A program made the translations under genes and the position numbers. A DNA stretch of 64,000 bases from CAZDVQ01 sp964508975 (lineage in GTDB: Bacteria; Bacteroidota; Bacteroidia; Chitinophagales; Saprospiraceae), in NCBI GenBank assembly GCA_964508975.1, contig CAZDVQ010000008.1, positions 41,405 through 105,404 on the forward strand, written 5' to 3'. Within the stretch, counting starts at the first letter, position 1, and each line of letters starts with the position of its first letter. The notes under the pieces were generated by a model. The model was not told the DNA's origin. It saw nothing but the letters and a program-made list of their open reading frames with translations, and made no database searches. Of the stretch, positions 41,325 to 48,998 are shown piece after piece.

Positions 41325-42446
41325 ATGAGCGATACGCATTTTTACGCCCTGAAAGTGAAAGCCGTTAACCCGGTACTTTCAGATTCTGTGAACTTGGTTT
41401 TTGATATTCCAGCCGAGTTGAAGGACAAATTTCACTATGAACACGGCCAATACCTGACCCTCAAGTTCGACCTCAAAGGTCAAGAGGTGCGCCGGGCATA
41501 CTCGCTTTGTACCTCGCCCGTGGTTGACGCCGACCCCGCCGTTACCGTTAAACGAGTACATAAAGGCTTGGTGTCCAACCATATCAACGATACCATCAAA
41601 GCTGGTGATACCATCGAGGTGATGCCGCCACAAGGTCGTTTTACCGTGGCCCTTAACCCCGACAACAAGAAGGATTACTTCCTGTTTGGCTCGGGTTCGG
41701 GTATTACGCCGCTGCTCTCCATCCTGAAAACGGTGTTGGAAGTTGAACCTAAAAGTCGTGTTTGTTTGCTCTACGGCAACCGCAACGAGGATAGTATCTT
41801 GTTTGAGCAAGAATTGAATCAATTGCTACAGCGCTATGCCGGTCAATTGGTGGTAGAACATACATTGAGCCAACCTAAACAAGAAAAAGCTGGTGGCTTG
41901 ACAGGCTTGTTCAAGAAACCTAAAATCAACTGGACAGGCGCCGTGGGCCGTATCGACGGTCGTAAAGCTGCCGAGTTTGTCGATAAAAACGCCATGGGCG
42001 ACGGTCGCCCGCAAGAGCATTTCCTTTGCGGGCCAAGTGCCATGATGGAAGCCGTTGAGCTCATGCTGAAAGGCAAGGGCCTGGATAGCAAAAACGTACA
42101 CGCCGAATGGTTTACCAACGCTGGCGAAACGAAAGCGGCTGGTGCAGCCGTAGGTGCTAGTGCCTTATCTAATGCCACGGTTACGGTTATCATCTCGGGT
42201 AAACGCCATGAAGTGAGCCTACAGGGCAAAGAATCGATTCTAGATGCCATGCGCAGGTTGCAACTTGATCCGCCTTACTCTTGCTTGAGTGGTGCTTGTG
42301 CTACTTGCATGGCTAAAGTAACCGAAGGCTCGGTAGCCATGGATGCATGTTTCGCCCTAGACGATGATGAAATCAAGAAAGGTTTTGTACTGTCGTGCCA
42401 GGCTCGCCCAACATCGGAAGGCGTGGTGGTATCGTTTGATATTTAG
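41325..42446 (+). CDS. PaaE-type flavin / 2Fe-2S NAD(P)H oxidoreductase
   Basis: 373 residues with three modules. FAD-binding barrel (RRAYSLCTSP at about 56-65). NAD(P)H-binding domain (LFGSGSGITPLLSIL at about 120-134, HFLCGPSAMM near 232). C-terminal plant-type ferredoxin domain with Cys320, Cys325, Cys328 and Cys358 (PYSCLSGACATC, VLSC). It passes electrons from NAD(P)H to an oxygenase or other acceptor. The architecture matches phenylacetyl-CoA epoxidase reductase PaaE and related ferredoxin reductases. No other paa genes are seen, so the acceptor is unknown and the gene symbol is withheld. Confidence 0.92.
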   Translation: MSDTHFYALKVKAVNPVLSDSVNLVFDIPAELKDKFHYEHGQYLTLKFDLKGQEVRRAYSLCTSPVVDADPAVTVKRVHKGLVSNHINDTIKAGDTIEVMPPQGRFTVALNPDNKKDYFLFGSGSGITPLLSILKTVLEVEPKSRVCLLYGNRNEDSILFEQELNQLLQRYAGQLVVEHTLSQPKQEKAGGLTGLFKKPKINWTGAVGRIDGRKAAEFVDKNAMGDGRPQEHFLCGPSAMMEAVELMLKGKGLDSKNVHAEWFTNAGETKAAGAAVGASALSNATVTVIISGKRHEVSLQGKESILDAMRRLQLDPPYSCLSGACATCMAKVTEGSVAMDACFALDDDEIKKGFVLSCQARPTSEGVVVSFDI

Positions 42447-42458
42447 GGGTAGTTTATT

Positions 42459-42630
42459 GCGCCTCACCCCGCCGCTTTGCGGCGACCCTCTCCCCTGAAC
42501 CGCTCGTAAACTCGCGTGCGGAGAGGTTTTGAACCGGTGATAGGCATTTAAGCCCCCTCTCCACAACATGCGCAGCATGTGCCCGTGGAGAGGGGTGGCA
42601 CGAGCGGTAGCTCGTGACGGGGTGAGGCAC
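42459..42630 (+). repeat. GTGCCTCACCCCG element, copy 2
   Basis: GCGCCTCACCCCGCCGCTTT, GCGGCGACCCTCTCCCC, CGCTCGTAAACTCGCGTGCG, AGAGG, then CCCCTCTCCACAACATG..CATGTGCCCGTGGAGAGG and GACGGGGTGAGGCAC. Opposite orientation to copy 1 at 18200. Confidence 0.8.
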
Positions 42631-42665
42631 AATTTGTAACAGCTCGGGCAGATGCAATGCCATAA

Positions 42666-42704
42666 ACACAAAAAAAGGGACGGTTTTCACCGTCCCTTTT
42701 TTTG
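42666..42704. terminator. Bidirectional terminator
   Basis: A run, stem AAAGGGACGG / CCGTCCCTTT, T run, between the convergent reductase and SPFH genes. Confidence 0.88.
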
Positions 42705-42724
42705 TGCCATATATCCAGCATTGC

Positions 42725-43726
42725 TTACAATTTAGCCAGCAACTCTGTTTTTTTCTGGTTAAACTCTTCCTCGGTCAAGATACCAGCGGCTTTCAGCTCG
42801 CCGAGTTCTTTGAGCATTTTCATCACGTCGTCTTTTGACTCAACGGGCGGCGGTGGAGTAGAGTTTTGTTGTTTGTCTTTCATGTTTTCCACCATCATGT
42901 TGGCCATCATCATACCGGCCATATCCATGCCGGGTTGATTTACGCTTCCACCGTTTTTAGCGGCTTCCTCTATGGCGTTCATTTGTTGGAACTGCTTGAA
43001 CTTCTCCATGTCGTTGACCATGTTCATGTTGGTCATCTTATCGTAGAAGGCAATAACTTCAGGTGGTAGGGTAGTGCTAGACACTTGGAACTTGGTCAAC
43101 TCGATACCGAAAGGTTCAAATTCGTCTTTCAGGAGCGGGAGGAGTTTAGCGCCAATCTCGCTGTAGTTGGCTACCATGTCGAGTACCGATACTTGGGCTT
43201 CGGCTAGGGCTTCCGCAAACTTGGGCGCCACGATGTCGCGCATGCGTTCTTCAATATCGGTAATATATAGGATAGGATGCGTGCCGGCAAACTCGGTGAA
43301 GAACTTCTTGGGGTCGGCGATACGGATAAAGTAAACACCGAAGGCTTGAACGCGAACCTGTTTAAACTCAGGATCGCGCATCATGATGGGGTTTGCGGTA
43401 CCCCATTTAAGGTTGGTAAACTGGCGGGTGCTGACGAAGTAAACGTCGGCTTTGAATGGCGAGTTAAAACCGTGGGTCCAATGCTTGAGGGTAGTCAAGA
43501 TAGGCATGTTCTGGGTCACCAACTCGTGGCGACCAGCGCCGTACACGTCGGCAATTTCGCCTTCGTTGACAAAAATGGCGCTTTGCGATTCGCGAACGGT
43601 CAAGGAAGCACCATACTTAATGTTGCGGTCCTTATCGGGATACTTACTTAAAACGATATCGGGGCTTTGTTCAACCCATTCGATAACTTCAATGAACTCT
43701 TCTTTAAAAAAATTAAACAGACCCAT
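42725..43726 (-). CDS. SPFH-domain protein with C-terminal SHOCT-like domain (YdjI-like)
   Basis: 333 residues. An SPFH/stomatin-type domain (about 25-250: GASLTVRESQSAIFVNEGEIADVYGAGRHELVTQN in parts, FYFIRIADPKKFFTEFAGT-type, LKDEFEPFGIELTKFQVSSTTLP) then a Met/Asn-rich linker (GMDMAGMMMANMMVEN). A short SHOCT-like end (LKELGELKAAGILTEEEFNQKKTELL) follows. The family includes B. subtilis YdjI and 'virion core protein-like' entries that organise membrane-associated complexes. No transmembrane segment is obvious. Followed by the START-like gene upstream on the same strand, 30 bases apart. Confidence 0.9.
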   Translation of the reverse strand: MGLFNFFKEEFIEVIEWVEQSPDIVLSKYPDKDRNIKYGASLTVRESQSAIFVNEGEIADVYGAGRHELVTQNMPILTTLKHWTHGFNSPFKADVYFVSTRQFTNLKWGTANPIMMRDPEFKQVRVQAFGVYFIRIADPKKFFTEFAGTHPILYITDIEERMRDIVAPKFAEALAEAQVSVLDMVANYSEIGAKLLPLLKDEFEPFGIELTKFQVSSTTLPPEVIAFYDKMTNMNMVNDMEKFKQFQQMNAIEEAAKNGGSVNQPGMDMAGMMMANMMVENMKDKQQNSTPPPPVESKDDVMKMLKELGELKAAGILTEEEFNQKKTELLAKL

Positions 43727-43756
43727 GTTGGATGATTAATAAATGAAGTGTAGGGA

Positions 43757-44134
43757 TTAACCACCGGTTGCCCGGCGTAGGTTTTCAACTTGGATGTTCC
43801 AGTACGCGTGTTCTGATTTGACATCTCCGTCATCACAGAACCCAGTTATGTGCAAAATAGTTTCACCGGTCACCTCGGAGGTAGAAATTTTAAACTCCAG
43901 GTACTCGCCATCATCGGCATCGTGCCATTGGTAGCGGACCAGTTCCTCCTCGATGTCGTCAACGAGGTAAGCACCTTCAGAACTTCCGTTCCAGGTGAAA
44001 ATATATTCATCGGCAGTGGCATCACATTCGTCACAAAACCAGCGGATCAAGCAATCCGGGGCGGTAAAGAACTCATGTAGCACATGTGGTGAGGCCCTGA
44101 AAAGGTATTCAAAACTAAAGGTCACGCGTTTCAT
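43757..44134 (-). CDS. START-like / SRPBCC-fold small protein
   Basis: 125 residues. FSFEYLFRASPHVLHEFFTAPDCLIRWFCDECD at the N terminus, where the helix-grip fold typically begins, then acidic beta strands (EYIFTWNGSSEGAYLVDDIE, YLEFKISTSEVTGETILHITGF) and a final amphipathic helix. Matches the Bacteroidota START-like family of the AHSA1/SRPBCC superfamily. Very acidic. Ligand unknown. Upstream of, and probably co-transcribed with, the SPFH gene. Confidence 0.8.
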   Translation of the reverse strand: MKRVTFSFEYLFRASPHVLHEFFTAPDCLIRWFCDECDATADEYIFTWNGSSEGAYLVDDIEEELVRYQWHDADDGEYLEFKISTSEVTGETILHITGFCDDGDVKSEHAYWNIQVENLRRATGG

Positions 44135-44219
44135 GTCAACAGTTTATCTTTTAAAGTTGGCAAATAATGATTTATTTTCCAACTGTGCAAGTAAATTACG
44201 AAAAAAAATTATAAATAGA

Positions 44220-44420
44220 TGAAATTAGGCTGAAAAGGGTGGAAATTGGTAAAGGGGTTAAGATGGGTAAAAGGGGTAATATGGGTGAAAATTGGTTAAG
44301 GGGTCATATGGGTAAAAGGGGTAATTTGGGTGAAAATTGGTTAAGGGGTAATATGGGTAAAATTGGTTAAGGGCTAATATGGGTTAAAATTGGTTAAGGG
44401 CTAATATGGGTACCGTGGGA
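44220..44420. repeat. Degenerate tandem repeat, GGTTAAGGGGTAATATGGGT-type
   Basis: About seven units of 27-35 bp built from TGGGTAAAA, GGGGTAATATGGGT and GAAAATTGGTTAAGGGG, becoming more regular to the right (last units about 27 bp apart). No coding sense. Confidence 0.8.
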
Positions 44421-44439
44421 ATTTCTTGGTTTTTATCCT

Positions 44440-44532
44440 TCACCAATTTTCACCAATTTTCACCAATTTTCACCAATTTTCACCAATTTTCACCAATTTT
44501 CTTCACCAATTTTCACCAATTTTCACCAATTT
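44440..44532. repeat. 10-bp tandem repeat (CACCAATTTT)n
   Basis: About nine copies of CACCAATTTT, interrupted once by an extra CTT near 44501. It leads straight into the next GC-rich element. The complement, AAAATTGGTG, resembles words of the neighbouring GGTTAAGG repeat, so the two tracts may be related inverted arrays. Confidence 0.88.
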
Positions 44533-44665
44533 TTTTGGGCGTTGCGCCGCATGCGCGTCGCCGGCGTGCTACGCGCTCCCTATTCGGTCGGCCCTTCGGG
44601 CTGGCCGCGATGCGGCCACGCTACGCATGCCTAACGCGTAAACGGCTGCAAAGCAGCCGTTAATT
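44530..44665 (+). repeat. GC-rich TTTTTGGGCG element, copy 11
   Basis: TTTTTTGGGCGTTGCGCCGC, ATGCGCGTCGCCGGCGTGC, then CGGTCGGCCCTTCGGGCTGG and GGCTGCAAAGCAGCC. First 35 bases nearly identical to copies 9 and 12. Confidence 0.78.
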
Positions 44666-44910
44666 AATGGTTAATGATAAATGGTTAATTATTAATGATT
44701 TATATTGAATTTCGCCACAGCTAAACCGCTCCGCTAAGAGCGACACCCGCTAGGCTGCTGCGCAGCCTCACGATTAGAGGATGTGGGGATGTGAGGGTTT
44801 GAGGATGTGAGGATTTGGGGATGTGGGGATGTGAAGATGTGAAGATGTGGGGATGTGGGGATGTGAAGATGTGGGGATGTGAGGATGTGAAGATGTCAGG
44901 GCTACGCCCC
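44666..44910. repeat. AATGGTT and GGATGTG heptamer tracts
   Basis: 44660-44705 has AATGGTTAAT-type units; 44726-44750 repeats the GCTCCGCTAAGAGCGACAC palindrome of 32273; 44775-44905 is a long GGATGTG / AGATGTG tract with strict 7-bp steps over many units. Confidence 0.75.
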
Positions 44911-45110
44911 TCGGGTATAACTTTCAGGTTCGGTTATCTACGAAGATATCAGGGCTACGCCCCTCCATGAAATCAGCCTAAAAAAGGGGCGTAGCCCTGA
45001 CATCTTCGTAGCATGCAAATGTTCCCCAAACCCAAAAGGGGCGTAGCCCTGACATCTTAGTAGAAAATATGGGCATAGTGAAAAAAAAGGGCGTAGCCCT
45101 AATGTGAGGA
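44893..45110. repeat. Cluster of AGATGTCAGGGCTACGCCCC repeats
   Basis: Five copies: direct at 44893 and 44945, inverted (AGGGGCGTAGCCCTGACAT) at 44985 and 45038, and a degenerate inverted one near 45088. A sixth pair is at 61725-61790. Opposed copies can form 20-bp hairpins. 45111-45288 holds nothing recognisable beyond the MORN gene's leader. Confidence 0.78.
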
Positions 45111-45288
45111 TTTTAGGGCACGAAGATGTGAGGATGAAATTGCGAAAATAATTCAAGACCAGTTCAACAGGCAGCAAAAATGCATAACTTTGAATCTCCA
45201 GCATAGGTATTTAACCGATTAACTAAGCTCGTCGGTGAAGTTGCATTTGTGAATTAAATTCGGAAAAGTGTAAAAGAAAATAAAAAAA

Positions 45289-45957
45289 ATGATTGGCAAG
45301 CTAATTTTACTTTCATTCATTGTTGTCACCTCATTACAGGCCCAAGTTACTGCGGTTCAGTATTGCCCTGGTTTGATTATGCAAAACAATAATTATTGTA
45401 CTTGCTACATGATGATCGACCCTATATCTGGTGATACAATAGATAATCGGATTGATCTTTTTAATATTTGGATTGACACCATATGGATTTACAAGTTGGA
45501 TTCCGTTCTTCTGTTCAAGAATAGACAAGATACTGTATTCAGTTGTGCAATAAATTCAAATGGGAATTTACATGGGTCCGCAGAGTTTTTATATGGGACA
45601 CCATCTATGTATTCGAGTGTGGATTTTTGGGATGGTAAAAAAAATGGAGAAATGTACTTGCGGTATGGGGATGCAGTTGATGTATCAACCTATCAGCAAG
45701 GAGTCCTTCATGGGCCATTCTCCGGGTACTACCGCTCGAGGATTATTCAAAGTGGCCATTACGTGAATGGATTGCTTGAAGGGAATTATTTTGAATATTA
45801 CCCAAAGGGAGAATTGAAAACAGTATTGAAATTTAAACAGGGGCGTCTTGTTCCGGGCATTTATTATGAATATTATCCCACCGGTAATACCGCCTCCATA
45901 ATCAAGGTAAAGAGAACCTTAAAGAAACCACAAGTTACTCGTTTTAAAGATATTTAA
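45289..45957 (+). CDS. Secreted MORN-like repeat protein
   Basis: 222 residues with a signal peptide (MIGKLILLSFIVVTSLQAQ). From about residue 85 it has repeats of the antitoxin-like MORN variant: NGNLHGSAEFLYG, DGKKNGEMYLRYG, QGVLHGPFSGYY, NGLLEGNYFEYYPKGE, YYEYYPTGN. Such repeats are common in exported Bacteroidota proteins of unknown role and sometimes next to toxins; no toxin is seen here. AT-rich like the next gene, which follows in the same direction. Confidence 0.8.
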   Translation: MIGKLILLSFIVVTSLQAQVTAVQYCPGLIMQNNNYCTCYMMIDPISGDTIDNRIDLFNIWIDTIWIYKLDSVLLFKNRQDTVFSCAINSNGNLHGSAEFLYGTPSMYSSVDFWDGKKNGEMYLRYGDAVDVSTYQQGVLHGPFSGYYRSRIIQSGHYVNGLLEGNYFEYYPKGELKTVLKFKQGRLVPGIYYEYYPTGNTASIIKVKRTLKKPQVTRFKDI

Positions 45958-46021
45958 ATTCAATTCATTGCGCCAAATTACTACCCTGATGGACTCAATG
46001 AAAAACACTATTTTCCTAAAT

Positions 46022-46678
46022 ATGCAAGTCAAACATCTGATTAACTCCTGCTTAGGTTTATCTTTAATTGCTACGCTTTGGTCTTGTACCCCGGGAACCG
46101 ACACAGCATTACAATCAACAACATCAAAAATGCAGGATTCTGTGCGAAAGAGAGAAGTATATACTTCAAGTATTCAGCTTCACGGATATCCCCCTATTGA
46201 TAAGCTTGAAGATTCATACTTTCATTACTTTCGCTTGGTGAGGGAACCTGGAAACGGTTTGGGACCTACCCTAATATTAACTTATAAACACAATACTACT
46301 GTATCGCAGGGGGAAGTTTGTATACTTGAATCAAGTATGAGGTATTTTGGGGAGTCCAGCTGTAATAGAATAGAATCTAGTGCCAATGATTCTACATTTA
46401 TAATTTTTAGTAAAATGCTACCGAATATTAAAGACGAATTCAGGGTTACAGGGGATAGGCGGTTTGGGATTTATGACTATTATATACTTGAATATATTGA
46501 AAATGGGATGAGTAGACAGATAATTTATTCAAGTGATTCGGATGAATCCTTTGATCCTGCCCATGCGCTGTTTAAAACTTTACTTAAGTATTTTCCCCCA
46601 TTTATTATTCCTACTAATATGCCCATGAGTGTTTTATCGCAAAGAGATACACTGCCATTAATTTCCATTTGTAAATAA
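46022..46678 (+). CDS. Hypothetical lipoprotein
   Basis: 218 residues from ATG 46022, which gives a lipoprotein signal MQVKHLINSCLGLSLIATLWSC with the lipidation Cys in LWSC. Earlier in-frame ATGs (45989, 45998) would lengthen the N terminus and are less likely. The mature protein is polar with no recognised domain (FHYFRLVREPGNGLGPTLIL, FGIYDYYILEYIENGMSRQIIY). It starts about 60 bases after the MORN gene and is probably co-transcribed with it. Confidence 0.68.
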   Translation: MQVKHLINSCLGLSLIATLWSCTPGTDTALQSTTSKMQDSVRKREVYTSSIQLHGYPPIDKLEDSYFHYFRLVREPGNGLGPTLILTYKHNTTVSQGEVCILESSMRYFGESSCNRIESSANDSTFIIFSKMLPNIKDEFRVTGDRRFGIYDYYILEYIENGMSRQIIYSSDSDESFDPAHALFKTLLKYFPPFIIPTNMPMSVLSQRDTLPLISICK

Positions 46679-46700
46679 TATATCATTTGGATTATATATT

Positions 46701-46739
46701 CTTTGGGCGTTGCGCCGCATGCGCGTCGCCGCTACGCTT
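46701..46739 (+). repeat. Truncated GC-rich element, copy 12
   Basis: Only the first 38 bases of the family are left (CTTTGGGCGTTGCGCCGC, ATGCGCGTCGCCGCTACGC). It stops exactly at the stop codon of the next gene, as if an insertion removed the rest. Confidence 0.72.
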
Positions 46740-47093
46740 CTACTTAAAGTGATCATACCAATTGCCCTTTGATTCCCTATCAACAGTTTCTTGAGATTCA
46801 AAGCCTATAAGAACAAAAGGGATCGCTTGCTCTGGATAATTGCATTTAACAAGAGTTTCTCTAATCTTGTTTACCAATTCAGGATTTGACTCAAGATTTG
46901 CTTTGACTTTGTCTGATTCTACGCAAAACCAAATTACTAAATATCGGGGATCAATATCGTAAGCTCCATACCAGTCAATCCAAAATTTTTCATTACAATG
47001 TGATCTAATGATAAGTTTTATCTCATCTATAATATCAAGTATTTTCCTTTTTGTTGATAAAGGGGAATAAAAAAACTTCAAGATATTAATCAT
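46740..47093 (-). CDS. Hypothetical protein, 117 residues
   Basis: AT-rich, soluble, no signal peptide. Phrases ILDIIDEIKLIIRSHCNEKF, YDIDPRYLVIWFCVESD, IRETLVKCNYPEQAIPFVLIGFES suggest an alpha/beta fold. Family not recognised. It starts 5 bases after the stop of the 173-residue gene, so the two form one operon. The stop codon directly abuts the truncated repeat. Possibly an immunity or antitoxin-type pair by size and setting, but nothing in the sequence proves it. Confidence 0.6.
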   Translation of the reverse strand: MINILKFFYSPLSTKRKILDIIDEIKLIIRSHCNEKFWIDWYGAYDIDPRYLVIWFCVESDKVKANLESNPELVNKIRETLVKCNYPEQAIPFVLIGFESQETVDRESKGNWYDHFK

Positions 47094-47098
47094 AACAT

Positions 47099-47620
47099 TT
47101 ATGTTTTCTTTATTTTGTCTTGATACACTGTCAAAACAAAGTTGTCGTGTAATTCCTTTTCAAGTCTGTCCGTTTCTGCAATTTCTTCTGGTGTCTCAAC
47201 AGCATGTAGTTCGTCCCACGGAATTACTTGGTCTTGATATTTTGATTTTAAGTATTGGTCAACTATTTCTTCTGGACTGTCTGTATATTTTAGTTTGCAA
47301 CTAAATGGAAGTTTGCCGTGATTTGAGTTTATAAAATTGAAACGAAGTTGTACAGCCATTTCGTCAAACCAAAGATAAAAAATTAGGTCAATGTCAAGTT
47401 GTGATTGGTCTAGTTGACTTTTATAATTGTCCTTTACTTTTTGAATAAATTCTAAAAAGTCAGTAGTTTTCGTTTGTGCAACAATATCTGAAGGAGCTGT
47501 CAAAACCCAATGATTAAATTTTATTTCTTCATGTAGTTCGTCTGTCTTGTCAGTTAGATATAATGGCTCTGAAATCTGACTTAAAAGGTCGTTGAAAAAG
47601 TTCGTTTTATTTGCTGACAT
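47099..47620 (-). CDS. Hypothetical protein, 173 residues
   Basis: Acidic, soluble, no signal peptide (MSANKTNFFNDLLSQISEPLYL...). Central hydrophobic strands LDIDLIFYLWFDEMAVQLRFNF, then the charged C terminus ETPEEIAETDRLEKELHDNFV. No family recognised. AT-rich; upstream gene of the two-gene operon with the 117-residue protein. Preceded by cassette-like spacer DNA (47621-47758). Confidence 0.62.
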   Translation of the reverse strand: MSANKTNFFNDLLSQISEPLYLTDKTDELHEEIKFNHWVLTAPSDIVAQTKTTDFLEFIQKVKDNYKSQLDQSQLDIDLIFYLWFDEMAVQLRFNFINSNHGKLPFSCKLKYTDSPEEIVDQYLKSKYQDQVIPWDELHAVETPEEIAETDRLEKELHDNFVLTVYQDKIKKT

Positions 47621-47758
47621 TGTTCGCGTTGTTGTCTGTTAGCTATGCTGGCAAAGTTTTGGGGCTTGGCGAAGAAGCGGATCTGACTTCGTCGATTTTT
47701 AATTCGGGGCGCTAAACTGCCTACCAGTTATGAACTTGACACGAAGTATAATCTTCAT
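47621..47758 (-). other. Cassette-like spacer with GCCAGCATA motif
   Basis: A non-coding spacer, less AT-rich than its flanks, between the 20-residue frame and the next operon. On the minus strand: CGACGAAGTCAGATCC, GCTTCTTCGCCAAGCCCC, AACTTTGCCAGCATAGCTAA. GACGAAGTC and GCTTCTTCGCC contain a self-complementary GAAG/CTTC core. Its end GCCAGCATA resembles GGCCAGCGTA and GTACAGCATA beside the other islet promoters. It could be a recombination boundary. Confidence 0.4.
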
Positions 47759-47821
47759 TTAAGCACTGAACCCGTTTTTTTGCAAACGCTCGTAGATGGC
47801 TGCCGTTTCTTGTCGTGTCAT
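47759..47821 (-). pseudogene. 20-residue frame, possible truncated gene start
   Basis: ATG at 47821 overlaps the lipoprotein's TGA (ATGA) and runs 20 codons to TAA at 47759, encoding MTRQETAAIYERL, QKNGFSA. Codon use is more GC-rich than the lipoprotein upstream. It reads like the start of a longer soluble protein cut off by the cassette-like spacer; alternatively a coupled microprotein. Confidence 0.4.
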
Positions 47822-48492
47822 AGGTAAATAATATTAGTATTAAGTCCCCAATCCTTGTCCTTGTTCTCATTTAGATATTGAATAATCTCTTCTTTATTCG
47901 TAATGTCAGTCAGAATATTTCCACACCAAAAGTCAACTATTTTAGTTTTGTCAAACTTAATAATGAGAATATGCACTGATTTACCAATTCCGCCTGTATA
48001 ATATGTCATTAAGGCAATGTTGCTGCTAACACCAAAATAGATTAATTGTCTTGTCGGTACGTCCTTTGTTTTCATTGAAACAGTCATAACAGTGTCTCCG
48101 GTTTTTGGGTCAACATTTTTCTTTTGAGTTGAATAGTCAATTTCCATTAGAGGAGTGCAACCAACTTTCCAATCTTCTCCTGGATTTGCAATTGAGTAAT
48201 TGTTTGTTAAGCTGTCCAAGAATGATTTTATAAACGAAGGGATTTCGATAACTGTTTTTTTCTGTTTAAGGTCAGCATTTTCTAGGTCGTCTATTAGTTG
48301 TTGCAAATTCTTGTTGTTCAGAATTGCATTTGTGTCGATTTGATATTTCCCATCAACTAATGAGATATTACCTACGTAACTGTCCGTTGACTTTTTAAGC
48401 AAAGCTGATTCATCCTGTGGATTTTTCGAGTTGCTACAAGCCCCAAAGGTCGTTATAAAGAGTCCGAGTAAAATTATCATTGTTGTTGTCAT
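47818..48492 (-). CDS. Hypothetical lipoprotein, 224 residues
   Basis: Lipoprotein signal MTTTMIILLGLFITTFGAC with the lipidation Cys in FGAC, then a SNSKNPQDES linker. The mature part has LLKKSTDSYVGNISLVDGKYQID and DVPTRQLIYFGVSSNIALMTYYTGGIGKSVHILIIKFD. No family recognised. AT-rich. It has the same promoter module as the STAND gene, with the start codon 15 bases after the CGTATATTTACGAG box. Confidence 0.7.
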   Translation of the reverse strand: MTTTMIILLGLFITTFGACSNSKNPQDESALLKKSTDSYVGNISLVDGKYQIDTNAILNNKNLQQLIDDLENADLKQKKTVIEIPSFIKSFLDSLTNNYSIANPGEDWKVGCTPLMEIDYSTQKKNVDPKTGDTVMTVSMKTKDVPTRQLIYFGVSSNIALMTYYTGGIGKSVHILIIKFDKTKIVDFWCGNILTDITNKEEIIQYLNENKDKDWGLNTNIIYL

Positions 48493-48506
48493 ACGCTGGC
48501 CATTAA

Positions 48507-48570
48507 CTCGTAAATATACGCAACGTGCCTATACGTTTGCAAAGATATAAAACAATGCTTTGAATCCCAA
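48507..48570 (-). promoter_or_regulatory. Promoter module of the lipoprotein islet (TTG-N20-TATCTTTG-N19-CGTATATTTACGAG)
   Basis: Minus strand: TTG at 48568-48570, TATCTTTG at 48540-48547 and CGTATATTTACGAG at 48507-48520, with exactly the same spacers as the module at 40222-40285. Confidence 0.78.
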
Positions 48571-48629
48571 AAGTAGAAACAATAATAATGTGCTGATTTT
48601 TGATGTGCTAATGTGCTGATTAGGGCACG

Positions 48630-48750
48630 CCAGAACACCACTCGGCCTAGCGATGTGGAGCGGTGGCGCGTAGCGCCAGGCCGAAGGGCCGAGCGTCAGC
48701 GAGCCGCGTAACGTAGCGCCGACGCAACGCGGCGGAGGCCCCCAAAAGAA
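48630..48750 (-). repeat. GC-rich TTTTTGGGCG element, copy 13 (inverted)
   Basis: Starts CCAGAACACCACTCGGCC as in copy 10, then TAGCGATGTGGAGCGGTGG, GGCCGAAGGGCCGAGCG and ends CGCCGACGCAACGCGGCGG, AGGCCCCC. Confidence 0.72.
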
Positions 48751-48998
48751 GAAATGAATAAAGGATGAAAGGAGTAAATGACTTTCTTTGATTTTTTGCG
48801 TTTTTGTTTGTAGGGGCGAATTGCATTCGCCCAAAAAACGGTGTAGAGACGCCCAACCTTATCGTCTCCGGCTTGGAACAGCACAATATTAATAGGGTTT
48901 TAGGCTGCCCCAGCTCGTGATTTATTTACCATCACGACTGCAAGCAACAACTGCAATAAACTACCAACTATAAACTACCAACCCCCAACTACCCCCTC
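48751..48998. repeat. Small hairpins and AACTACC-type tract, no gene
   Basis: GGGGCGAATTGCATTCGCCC at 48813, GTAGAGACGCCCAACC..CGTCTCC at 48843, and AACTACC/AACTATA 7-mer-like words at 48960-48990, before the cinA stop. Confidence 0.6.

Noticed and set aside
44440..44532. Possible CRISPR array
   Set aside because: The repeat unit is only 10 bp with no spacers and no cas genes nearby.
46740..47620. Toxin-antitoxin pair
   Set aside because: Size and overlap-like spacing fit, but neither protein shows a toxin catalytic motif or a DNA-binding antitoxin motif.
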